Shown piece by piece: positions 1 through 6,656 of a stretch of DNA of 32,885 nt. Source of the DNA: Pseudomonadota bacterium (GTDB lineage: Bacteria > Pseudomonadota > Alphaproteobacteria > Kiloniellales > J153). The notes beneath the pieces were generated by a model. It was not told where the DNA came from, did not search any database, and was given only the letters and a program-made list of their open reading frames with translations. Both the position numbers and the translations under genes were made by a program. Where the stretch lies: the NCBI GenBank assembly GCA_022572685.1, contig JACZVL010000011.1, positions 1 to 32,885 on the forward strand, given 5' to 3'. The first letter of the stretch is position 1. The number at the start of each line of letters is the position of its first letter.

Positions 1-1
1 C

Positions 2-91
2 GAGATCACCCTGCCCGCCGAATTCGAGACCGAAGCGGTGGCGGCCCCCGAGGCCCCCGAGGCGGTGGCGGTCGGAGCGGCCGGGGAATAG
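2..91 (+). CDS. C-terminal tail of an unidentified protein (5' truncated by window edge)
   Basis: Frame 2 is open from the window edge to a TAG at 89-91. It encodes about 29 residues ending in an Ala/Pro/Glu-rich tail (AVAAPEAPEAVAVGAAGE). Such low-complexity acidic A/P/E tails are common at the C-termini of alphaproteobacterial proteins and identify no family. No function can be assigned. The call rests on the open frame, the compositional bias and the lack of a competing frame. The 97 bp that follow, up to the next gene end, show nothing recognisable. Confidence 0.4.
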   Translation, partial: EITLPAEFETEAVAAPEAPEAVAVGAAGE

Positions 92-188
92 CCGGCGTGC
101 GGCGGGCCGGAATCGGACGGGGCGGCCCCCTTGGCTGCCTCCGGGGCCACCCCGCGATGCCGGGTCTCGAGATCGACGCTTCCTGGTA

Positions 189-788
189 TTAGCTCTCGAT
201 CTCCCAGGCGCCGTCCGGCTGCCGGCAGGCGCGGCCGTAGGTGGTCTCGGTCTTGCCGCCGATGGTCGCGGTCGAAGTGTATTCGCGGCAGTAACGGTTC
301 TCGGCCACCTGCACGGTCTTGGTCGGCGTGATCCGATAGCGGGCGCCGCTGTCCGGGTTGTTCCAGACGATCTCCTGGCCGTCCTCGGCGTGCTCCAGGC
401 TCTGGGCCAGGCAGCTCTGGTCGGCTTGGTCCATGGAGCGGCCGATGTTGTTGCCGACCAGGAAGCCGAGCAGGGTGCCGGCGGCGACCGCGGCCAACTG
501 GCCCCTGCCCTTGCCGATCTGGGAGCCGAGCAGGCCACCGGCGGCGCCGCCCAGCAGGCCGCCGATCAGGTCGCGGTTGCAGCGTCCCAGGCCGATCTCG
601 TAGGGCGGGACGTAGGCCCGCTGCACCCGGTGCTTGTTCTTGCCCTTGTGCTTGGCCCGGTAGCCCCAGGCCGGCGCCCAGGGCGGCGGCTCGGCGCTGA
701 CCGGCGCGCTCCACACCGCGCCACAGGCCAGGATCAAGGCCGCGATGGCCACCCGTTTCGATCTGGAAAAGTTGCTCGTTCGTCGCAT
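189..788 (-). CDS. glycine-zipper 2TM surface protein (17 kDa antigen/RT0821-like)
   Basis: A 199-residue exported protein. An N-terminal signal peptide (basic RRTSNFSRSKR, then a hydrophobic stretch ending near APVSA-EP) is followed by a basic Pro-rich segment. Next comes a glycine zipper at roughly residues 70-120 (IGGLLGGAAGGLLGSQIGKG, then AAVAAGTLLGFLVGNNIG). A C-terminal domain with several Cys and a WNNP motif completes it. This order matches the rickettsial 17 kDa antigen / RT0821 family of envelope proteins, whose exact role is unsettled. The track start at 803 is replaced by the ATG at 788, because GAGGTAGG sits a few bases upstream of it. The gene is transcribed alone on the minus strand, away from the 2-TM gene upstream. 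Function beyond envelope association is inference. Confidence 0.8.
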   Translation of the reverse strand: MRRTSNFSRSKRVAIAALILACGAVWSAPVSAEPPPWAPAWGYRAKHKGKNKHRVQRAYVPPYEIGLGRCNRDLIGGLLGGAAGGLLGSQIGKGRGQLAAVAAGTLLGFLVGNNIGRSMDQADQSCLAQSLEHAEDGQEIVWNNPDSGARYRITPTKTVQVAENRYCREYTSTATIGGKTETTYGRACRQPDGAWEIES

Positions 789-886
789 TGTCCTACCTCG
801 CATCCGATTGCCTCGCCGAATCCCACGTCCTCATAGGGTATTACGGGGATCACGGGGGAATCATCCCCGCGACCGGTCGGGGCGCC

Positions 887-1294
887 TTAGTTGAATCCGG
901 TCCGGCCCTTGGCCTCGCGGTCGAGCACGTCCTTGCGGAATGCGCGGACCGCGCCCTTGATGGTCCAGGGCTCATAGCCCGCGGCGCTGGCGTTTTCGGC
1001 GAACCACTTGCTGCGCAGCCGGACCAGGCGCAGGCGGGCGTGCTGGCGCAAGCCGGCCACGCTGCACAGCACCGTGAGGCCCAGAAAGATCAGGGCCAGA
1101 CTGAGCGGCCACGCCATCAACCAGGCGATCGTCGGGCCGATGACCGGAAAGCTCAGATCCGGGCGCCCGAAGAAGCTGATCCAGGCGGCCAGGATCGAAT
1201 AGGAGTTCCACGCATCCTCGGCGAACCAGCCGTAGAGCTGGTAGCCGAACAGCGCCACTCCATAGTATATCAGGCACAGACCGATCGTGATCAT
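887..1294 (-). CDS. small membrane protein with about three hydrophobic segments, unknown function
   Basis: A 135-residue protein. Hydrophobic segments lie at about residues 2-20 (ITIGLCLIYYGVALFGYQL) and 48-80, the latter containing an APTIAW/MAWPLSLALIFLGL-type helix pair. A basic, soluble C-terminal tail with R/K-rich patches follows. The positive charge after the last helix suggests a cytoplasmic C-terminus. I recognise no family. GGAG lies about nine bases upstream of the ATG, and the promoter must lie in the very AT-rich spacer just upstream. The gene is single, between the glycine-zipper gene and the aspartic protease gene on the same strand. Confidence 0.65.
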   Translation of the reverse strand: MITIGLCLIYYGVALFGYQLYGWFAEDAWNSYSILAAWISFFGRPDLSFPVIGPTIAWLMAWPLSLALIFLGLTVLCSVAGLRQHARLRLVRLRSKWFAENASAAGYEPWTIKGAVRAFRKDVLDREAKGRTGFN

Positions 1295-1457
1295 CAGAAG
1301 TTTCTCCGCCAGGCCACCCTATAGTGTATTTTCATAAAGTAAAGAATGTGTTAATTAAAATAATGACCGATATAATATTAACATAAATCGTCATTCATTT
1401 AAATACAATTCGATAATTATTTCCATTATGTGATACTTTCGTTGTAATAGCGCCCGT
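1295..1457. promoter_or_regulatory. AT-rich intergenic island, probable promoter region
   Basis: About 130 bp (1320-1450) are dominated by A and T in an otherwise strongly GC-rich window, with no ORF. It contains a 7-bp inverted repeat, TGTTAAT (1349-1355) and ATTAACA (1377-1383), enclosing TATAAT at 1371-1376. It lies directly upstream of the small membrane-protein gene, so it most likely carries that gene's promoter. AT-rich islands like this are also typical targets of xenogeneic silencers or of MucR/H-NS-like regulators; that part is inference. Confidence 0.4.
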
Positions 1458-2048
1458 CTACCAGCGCAGGATCAGCCCCTCCTTCCCGACTTCATAACCT
1501 TCCAGCCGGCTCAGGAAGCTCATGCCGAGCAGCGAGGTGGACATCGGGGCCCGGATCACGGAGGCGCGCACGTCCTCGATCTCCAGGTCGCCGATCCGCA
1601 ACTCGGACAGCAGCAGCGGGGCGCCCCGGATCTCGCCGTTGGCGGTTTGGAAGCGCTCGCTGAACTCCAGGAAATCGACCCGATGCCCCAACCGCTCGGC
1701 GTCCTCGGCCGTGAGGATGACCTGGCTGGCGCCGGTATCGACCAGGAACAGGATCTCCACGCCCTCGACCTCGGCGGTGACCGTGAAATGGCCGTTCCGG
1801 CCGGCTGGAATGACTATCTCCGCGCCGGTCGCCGTGGTTCGGGCGATCTGTCTCGGCGCCGATCCGGCGTTCCGCGACTGTTCGAGGGCGGGTTCGGCGA
1901 CTCGCTCGCTGCCCCATTTCATGACTCCCAGCAGCAACAGGCTGCCGGCCAGCAGCACCGCGACATTGCGTGCGGTACGCCAGAGCACACCGGTGCCCGC
2001 GTCGTCCTGATAGGACTCTTGGTTCCACTGATCGTAGGAATCCGGCAT
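1458..2048 (-). CDS. membrane-anchored retropepsin-like aspartic protease (clan AA, TIGR02281 type)
   Basis: A 196-residue protein. A short polar N-terminus is followed by one transmembrane helix (about 28-45, VAVLLAGSLLLLGVMKW) and a linker. The single-lobe aspartic protease domain occupies about residues 75-196. The catalytic motif is visible as FLVDTGASQVILT (D104-T105-G106), and the second conserved hydrophobic-Gly element as SLLGMSFLSRL (about 172-182). This is the normal size and layout of the alphaproteobacterial TIGR02281 family, which is retroviral-protease-like, dimeric and faces the periplasm. Substrates are unknown. The gene is divergent from the PilZ gene across a 252-bp spacer in which I see no confident promoter. 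Confidence 0.88.
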   Translation of the reverse strand: MPDSYDQWNQESYQDDAGTGVLWRTARNVAVLLAGSLLLLGVMKWGSERVAEPALEQSRNAGSAPRQIARTTATGAEIVIPAGRNGHFTVTAEVEGVEILFLVDTGASQVILTAEDAERLGHRVDFLEFSERFQTANGEIRGAPLLLSELRIGDLEIEDVRASVIRAPMSTSLLGMSFLSRLEGYEVGKEGLILRW

Positions 2049-2300
2049 GGCGCGACGTGTTTCCTGGTGGTGGCGGACGGGCCCGTTCGGCGCCTCGATT
2101 ATCTCTCCGGTATCGATAAAAGTTCGCTAAGCCAGCGATTCATTCCCTCAGGTTTCTCGGGGATTTGGGCGGCTGGCCCAGGCAATCGGCCGTCTTCCGC
2201 GGGCCCTGCCGGGGCGGCGGTAAGCCTTCGTTAACCGTGGCGGACCTATCACGGGGCCTTGCGCGGGCCGCTCGGCCCGGCCGCTATCGGGAGAATCGTC

Positions 2301-2705
2301 ATGAGCCGGATTCAGATGCCGCTAACCCCCGACCCCGAGATCCTGAACCCCGAAGCCGCCGGACCGGGAAACCGCCGCCAGTGGCCGCGTTACGCGCTCC
2401 TGAAACGCGACAGCTTCACCGTTACCACCGACGGCCACCCAGGCACCGACGGCACCTGCGCCATCGAGGACATCTCGCTGGGCGGCGCCCGGCTGCGCAT
2501 GGAGGGGCCGGTTCTGGGCGGTCTGGAGATCCGGATCGAGCATCCACGCCTGGGCCATGCCTTTGCCCGGCGCTGCTGGAAGGCCAAGGATCATCTGGGC
2601 GTGGCCTTCGACCACTCCGAGCCCTCCCTCGCCTTCATCGCCGGCTGCGTGGCCGAAGGGGTCGAGATCGGCCCCGCGGAACCGTTGGCGGAACCGGCGG
2701 CGTAA
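2301..2705 (+). CDS. PilZ-domain protein, putative cyclic-di-GMP receptor
   Basis: A 134-residue cytoplasmic protein. The PilZ signature is complete: an arginine cluster RRQWPRYAL at residues 25-33 (RxxxR-type) and the (D/N)xSxxG element EDISLGGARL at 56-65, followed by beta-strand-like segments. Family members bind c-di-GMP through these two motifs and regulate motility, exopolysaccharide or proteolysis. The target here is not visible. The start is the ATG at 2301, preceded by GGGAGA, rather than the track start at 2259. The SDR gene follows 15 bp downstream and may be co-transcribed, although no functional link is evident. Confidence 0.88.
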   Translation: MSRIQMPLTPDPEILNPEAAGPGNRRQWPRYALLKRDSFTVTTDGHPGTDGTCAIEDISLGGARLRMEGPVLGGLEIRIEHPRLGHAFARRCWKAKDHLGVAFDHSEPSLAFIAGCVAEGVEIGPAEPLAEPAA

Positions 2706-2720
2706 CCGCGAGAGCGCGGT

Positions 2721-3491
2721 ATGAACCACCTCGACTTCACGGGCCGCCACGCGATCGTGACCGGCGGCGCCAAGGGCATCGGCTACGCCACCGCCGAGCG
2801 CCTGTTGGCCTCCGGCGCCGGGGTCACGCTCTGGGACATCGACGAGCCGCGCCTGACCCAGGCCGCCGAGACGCTCGGCGCGATAGGCGGCGCAGATGGA
2901 GGCGAAGTCCACAGCTTGACCGTCGACGTCGCCGACGCCGGCGCGGTCGCCTCGGCGATGGAGGCGACGCTCGACGCCAGCCCGGTGATCGACATCATGA
3001 TCGCCAACGCCGGCGTCTCGGGGATCATCAAGAACGCCTGGGACTACAGCCTGGAGGAGTGGAACCACCTGATCCGCCAGGACCTGACATCGGTGTTCCT
3101 GTCGTGCCGGGCGGTGGTGCCGCAGATGGTGGCGCGCGGCTACGGCCGCATCGTCGTGGTCGCCTCGATCGCCGGCCTGGAGGGCGCGCCGACCAACGCC
3201 GCCTACGCCGCCGCCAAGGCCGGCGCCATCGGCTACACCAAGGCGCTCGGCAAGGAGCTGGCCAAGACCGGGGTGATCGCCAACTGCCTGGCGCCCTCGG
3301 CGATCGATACCGAGCTCCTCGGCGGGGTGACCCAGGAATATCTCGACACCGTGGTGCTGTCCAAGATGCCGATCGGCCGCCTCGGCCGGCCCGAGGAGGC
3401 CGCCGCGCTGATTTGCTGGCTGGCCTCGGAGGACTGCAGCTTCTGCGCCGGCGCGGTCTTCGACCTCTCCGGCGGCCGCGCGGTGTATTAG
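2721..3491 (+). CDS. short-chain dehydrogenase/reductase (FabG-like classical SDR)
   Basis: A 256-residue NAD(P)-dependent oxidoreductase of normal classical-SDR length. The Rossmann cofactor motif is TGGAKGIG (14-21). NAG is at 96-98. The catalytic triad is S149 (VVASIAG), Y162 and K166 (YAAAK), with the C-terminal FDLSGGRAVY ending typical of the family. An acidic residue at the end of beta-2 (WDIDEP, D39) points to NAD rather than NADP; that is inference. The substrate cannot be read, and closest resemblance is to 3-oxoacyl-ACP reductase or sugar/hydroxyacid dehydrogenase types. It follows the PilZ gene by 15 bp. Confidence 0.9.
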   Translation: MNHLDFTGRHAIVTGGAKGIGYATAERLLASGAGVTLWDIDEPRLTQAAETLGAIGGADGGEVHSLTVDVADAGAVASAMEATLDASPVIDIMIANAGVSGIIKNAWDYSLEEWNHLIRQDLTSVFLSCRAVVPQMVARGYGRIVVVASIAGLEGAPTNAAYAAAKAGAIGYTKALGKELAKTGVIANCLAPSAIDTELLGGVTQEYLDTVVLSKMPIGRLGRPEEAAALICWLASEDCSFCAGAVFDLSGGRAVY

Positions 3492-3541
3492 GGCGGATCG
3501 GGGTTGAGTGGATTCGCCGCCGGCGATTGAGGGCAAAGTCA

Positions 3542-4339
3542 TTGACGAAGTATCCTTTACTGCTATCGCTGATCGTCATCCTGTTTGGCGTTGCGGGCCT
3601 GGGCGCGATATCGGCCAACCGCGACAACAACGCCGTCAGAATACTGTTCATCGGCAATAGCTTAACCTCCGCCAACAATCTTCCCGCCATGGTCGCGGCG
3701 ATCGCCGACTCGCGCGGCGTCGAGGTGATCACCGATGCTCATACGCCGGGTGGGGCAAGGCTGCGTAACCATGCCGCCAACAAAAATGTTTTGCGGAAAT
3801 TACGGAAACAATCCTGGGACTTCGTCGTTCTCCAGGAGCAAAGCCAGTCCCCGGGTTTTAATGACTGGCAACTCGCAAGGGACGTATTTCCCCATGCGAC
3901 GCGTCTGGTCGAGGAATCCAAGAAGGCCAATCCCGAGACCAGCGTGATTTTTTATATGACCATGGCCCACCGCAACGGCGATCCCCAAAACCAAAATGTT
4001 TCGCCGGAACTGCTCACCTATGAAGGCACGCAAAGACGTATCAATGGAAGCTACTTAACGATGGCGCGGGACAATCAGGCGTTGGTCGCGCCCGTGGGCG
4101 AGGCCTGGCGGATTGTCCGCGAAGAACGGCCGGATATTGCCTTGTATGCCGACAATACCCACCCCAATCCAACCGGAACCTACCTGGCGGCCTGCGTATT
4201 TTACGCGACGCTTTTCCAAAGCCCGTGCACCGGTGCGGCAGTACCGCGTCAGGTAAACCAACAGATCGCGGAGTTTTTGCAGAAAACCGCCGATGACGTC
4301 GTGTTGACATCGGGAAAAAGATGGGACTGGCGGGAGTAA
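3542..4339 (+). CDS. secreted SGNH-type hydrolase, DUF4886-like
   Basis: A 265-residue protein with an N-terminal signal/anchor helix (LLLSLIVILFGVAGLGAISA, about 6-25). Block I of the SGNH fold reads ILFIGNSLT, with S40 the probable nucleophile. VVLQEQSQSP (95-104) matches the DUF4886 variant of the central block, and DNTHPNPTG (204-212) supplies the catalytic Asp/His pair D204/H207. The family is presumed to act as esterases or deacetylases on glycans. The start is a TTG at 3542 with TTGAGGG upstream; no ATG or GTG exists before the first motif. The long 2165-4339 track ORF is an accidental in-frame extension. Codon use is visibly less GC-rich than the neighbours (AAT, TTT, ATT, TAT), suggesting acquisition by transfer. 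Confidence 0.78.
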   Translation: MTKYPLLLSLIVILFGVAGLGAISANRDNNAVRILFIGNSLTSANNLPAMVAAIADSRGVEVITDAHTPGGARLRNHAANKNVLRKLRKQSWDFVVLQEQSQSPGFNDWQLARDVFPHATRLVEESKKANPETSVIFYMTMAHRNGDPQNQNVSPELLTYEGTQRRINGSYLTMARDNQALVAPVGEAWRIVREERPDIALYADNTHPNPTGTYLAACVFYATLFQSPCTGAAVPRQVNQQIAEFLQKTADDVVLTSGKRWDWRE

Positions 4340-4384
4340 TTCTTGGGGCTGTCCCAGATAACTACGCTCGACAGACCGGCCACT

Positions 4385-4783
4385 TCAGTCGAGGTTTTCC
4401 TCTTCCAGCAGCTTCGGGTTGACCTCGCGCAGGCGCGCCAGCATGGCGGCCCGTACGATCGCATAGATTTGGGCCTCGCCGTCGCGCTTGGCGCCGCGGA
4501 TCTCGCTGGCCAGGCGCCAGTTGAGGCGCAGCAGGGTCTCCTCGACCGCCTCGGCCTCGCGCGCCGCCGGGGTCCGGGCTTCGCCATAGAGCTCGGCGAG
4601 GGCGTCCGCCTCGGCTTCCAGCGGCCCGGTCCCCGCGGTCTGCTCCGCCGCCGCGATTCCCAGGGCCTTGGCGATCAGGCGCGCCTGATGGCGCAGGTCC
4701 TCGGGCAGCGCCGGGAGCAGCGCGCCGAGCAGGAGCGCCCGGGCGTGGCGCAGCAGATCGGTGCCGTCCGGGCCGTCGCGCAT
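4385..4783 (-). CDS. DUF6285 protein, LvaB-like partner of the adjacent phosphotransferase
   Basis: A 132-residue, mostly helical acidic protein (LLRHARALLLGALLPALPEDLRHQAR, EETLLRLNWRLASEIR) without signal or membrane segments. Its start codon overlaps the stop of the phosphotransferase gene as TAATG, so the two are translationally coupled. Small DUF6285 proteins occur next to ACAD10/LvaA-like kinases. In Pseudomonas putida the small protein LvaB is needed for LvaA to phosphorylate 4-hydroxyacyl-CoA. Assignment to that role rests on position, size and recalled family features, not on a visible active site. Confidence 0.75.
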   Translation of the reverse strand: MRDGPDGTDLLRHARALLLGALLPALPEDLRHQARLIAKALGIAAAEQTAGTGPLEAEADALAELYGEARTPAAREAEAVEETLLRLNWRLASEIRGAKRDGEAQIYAIVRAAMLARLREVNPKLLEEENLD

Positions 4784-5850
4784 TAGGCAACCCGCCAGGT
4801 TTCGGGCGCGGTCCGGCGCAGGATCTCCAGCTCCAGCTCCGGCGGGGTGAGGCGGCCGGTCAGCGCCAGCTCGAGCGAGACCTCGCCCCCCGAGAGGGTG
4901 CGCGCGCCCTGCTGCAGGGCGATCACCGCCCAGCGCAGGTGCGCCATGATCTCCCAGTAGGCGACCGCCTCGGGATCGATCTTGCGGCCGGAGGCGCGTT
5001 CGTAGCCGCGGTAGAAGGGCGCCCGCGCGGCGATGCCGCCGGCTTCCAGGTCCGGGCGGCCGTAGCGCCAGCACTTGGCGCAGAACCAGCCCAGGTCGCT
5101 GATCGGATCGCCCCAGGCGGCGAATTCCCAATCGAGCACCGCGGTCAGGCCGTGGTCGTCGACCAGGTAGTTGCCGCTGCGGAAATCCTGGTGCGTCAGC
5201 ACAATCTCGCCCCTTGGCTCGCCCCCTGGCTCGCCGGCCGGCGGCGCGTGGGCTTCGCACCAGCGCAGGCCCCACTCCAGCCCGGGATGGGGCCGGCCGA
5301 GGCGGTCGAGAAAGACGCGGTAGGACTTGATCGCGTGGCGCGCCGGATCGGGCGACGGCTGGTCGAGGAACTCGAGGCCCGGCTCCGGCGGCGTGATCCG
5401 GTGAATCTTGGCCAGCTCCTCGCCGAGCCGCCCGGCCAGCGCCTCGCGATCGCCGCCGAGAGAGGTGTCGGCGACCACCTGGTGGCCGAGCGCCACGCCG
5501 GGGAGGTGGCGCATCAGGTAGAACGGCGTGCCGAGGATTTGGGAATCGCCGCACAGCCACAGCGGCTCGGGCACGGTGACCCCGGCGCGCCAGACCGCGC
5601 GCAGCACCGCGAACTCCTGGGGCCGGCTGAGGCTGGCGGCGATCTGGGTCGGCGCGTCGCTGCGCAGCACCAGGTCCTGGCGGCCCGGCAGCGCGCCGCC
5701 GTCGAAGTCGATCTCCAGGCGCCAGTTCTCCTGGATCGCGCCGCCGGTGAGCGGCGTCGCCTCGACGATCTCGGCGGCGCGGGCGCCCGAGCTCGCCCTG
5801 AGAAAGTCTTCCAGCGCCGGGCGCGCCTCGGCCAGGAGATTCAACGTCAT
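4783..5850 (-). CDS. APH-fold phosphotransferase, ACAD10/LvaA-like (hydroxyacyl-CoA kinase candidate)
   Basis: A 355-residue kinase of the aminoglycoside-phosphotransferase fold. The catalytic loop is LTHQDFRSGNYLV, giving H220, D222 (Brenner-type catalytic Asp) and N227. The metal-binding Asp is in AVLDWEFAAWGDPISDLGW (D240). The N-terminal lobe has LTGGAIQENWRL and LVLRSDAP. The WEFAxxGDPxxDLxW signature is typical of the kinase domain of ACAD10/ACAD11 and of LvaA, which phosphorylate 4-hydroxyacyl-CoAs, rather than of antibiotic kinases. The start is the ATG at 5850 (weak RBS), 32 bp after the SDR stop. The AT-rich gap could hold an internal promoter. The 691-aa track ORF is an accidental upstream extension. 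Confidence 0.85.
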   Translation of the reverse strand: MTLNLLAEARPALEDFLRASSGARAAEIVEATPLTGGAIQENWRLEIDFDGGALPGRQDLVLRSDAPTQIAASLSRPQEFAVLRAVWRAGVTVPEPLWLCGDSQILGTPFYLMRHLPGVALGHQVVADTSLGGDREALAGRLGEELAKIHRITPPEPGLEFLDQPSPDPARHAIKSYRVFLDRLGRPHPGLEWGLRWCEAHAPPAGEPGGEPRGEIVLTHQDFRSGNYLVDDHGLTAVLDWEFAAWGDPISDLGWFCAKCWRYGRPDLEAGGIAARAPFYRGYERASGRKIDPEAVAYWEIMAHLRWAVIALQQGARTLSGGEVSLELALTGRLTPPELELEILRRTAPETWRVA

Positions 5851-5882
5851 TGCGAGGTTTTCTATATTACGAATTGAAATAA

Positions 5883-6656
5883 TTACATTTTCGCGCTTTG
5901 ACCGCCGTCGATCACGAGCACCTCGCCGGTCATGTAGCGGCCCGCCTTGGAGGCCAGCAGCAGGAGCGCGCCATCCAGGTCCTCGGGCCGGCCGAAGCGG
6001 CGCTGGGGCACGCGCTTGACCAGGGCCCGGCCGGCCTCGCCGCCGAGCAGCTCGCGGTTCATCTCGGTCTCGATATAGCCCGGCGCCAGTGCGTTGACCC
6101 GCACGTCGTGGCGCGCCAGCTCGACCGCCAGCGCCCGGGTCAGGTTGATCAGCCCGCCCTTGGAGGCGCAGTAGGGCGCCAACCGGCTGGCCCCGCCGAG
6201 GCCCATGATCGACGCAATATTGACGATCGAGCCGCCGTGACCGAGCTTGGCCATGTGGGCCGCGACCTCCTGGGCCATCAACCAGGCGCCCTTGAGGTTG
6301 GTGTCGAGCACCCGGTCCCAGTCCGCCTCTTCCTGCTCGAACACCGGCTTGTCGAGCGCCACCCCGGCGTTGTTGATCAGGATCGACACCGGCCCCAGCT
6401 CGGTCTCGGCGACGCGCACGGACTCGCGCACCGAAGCCGGGTCGGTCACGTCCAGCGGCACCGCGATGGCGCGGCCGTCGAAGGCCGCGATCTGCCGGAC
6501 CAAGTCGTCGAGCGGTTCGGGGCGGCGCGCGGCGGCGGCGACCTTGGCGCCGTGGCGCGCGAGCGTCAGGGCGAAGTGCCGGCCCAGGCCGCTCGAGGCC
6601 CCGGTCACGATCGCGACCTGGCCTTCGAGATCGAACAGTCGGGCGGCCGCGCTCAC
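5883..6656 (-). CDS. short-chain dehydrogenase/reductase, LvaD-like position
   Basis: A 257-residue classical SDR: cofactor motif TGASSGLG (18-25), NNAG (95-98), catalytic S149 (NIASIMG), Y162 and K166 (YCASKGG). The C-terminal VIDGGQSAKM ending is the usual one. A basic residue at the end of beta-2 (AAARRPEPL) suggests NADP preference. It begins with GTG, overlapping the ligase stop by four bases (GTGA). It is thus co-translated with the acyl-CoA ligase and followed by the kinase, so it probably acts on the CoA ester made by the ligase, for example a keto- to hydroxyacyl-CoA step as proposed for LvaD. The substrate assignment is inference. Confidence 0.9.
   Translation of the reverse strand: MSAAARLFDLEGQVAIVTGASSGLGRHFALTLARHGAKVAAAARRPEPLDDLVRQIAAFDGRAIAVPLDVTDPASVRESVRVAETELGPVSILINNAGVALDKPVFEQEEADWDRVLDTNLKGAWLMAQEVAAHMAKLGHGGSIVNIASIMGLGGASRLAPYCASKGGLINLTRALAVELARHDVRVNALAPGYIETEMNRELLGGEAGRALVKRVPQRRFGRPEDLDGALLLLASKAGRYMTGEVLVIDGGQSAKM

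Noticed and set aside
2165-4339. 724-aa ORF apparently fusing an Arg-rich domain to the DUF4886-like protein
   Set aside because: The first 459 codons read the PilZ and SDR genes out of frame. A TTG with RBS at 3542 explains the real protein.
4783-5850. Aminoglycoside resistance kinase
   Set aside because: It has the APH fold, but the WEFAxxGDPxxDLxW signature and the operon with ligase, SDR and DUF6285 point to acyl-CoA metabolism.
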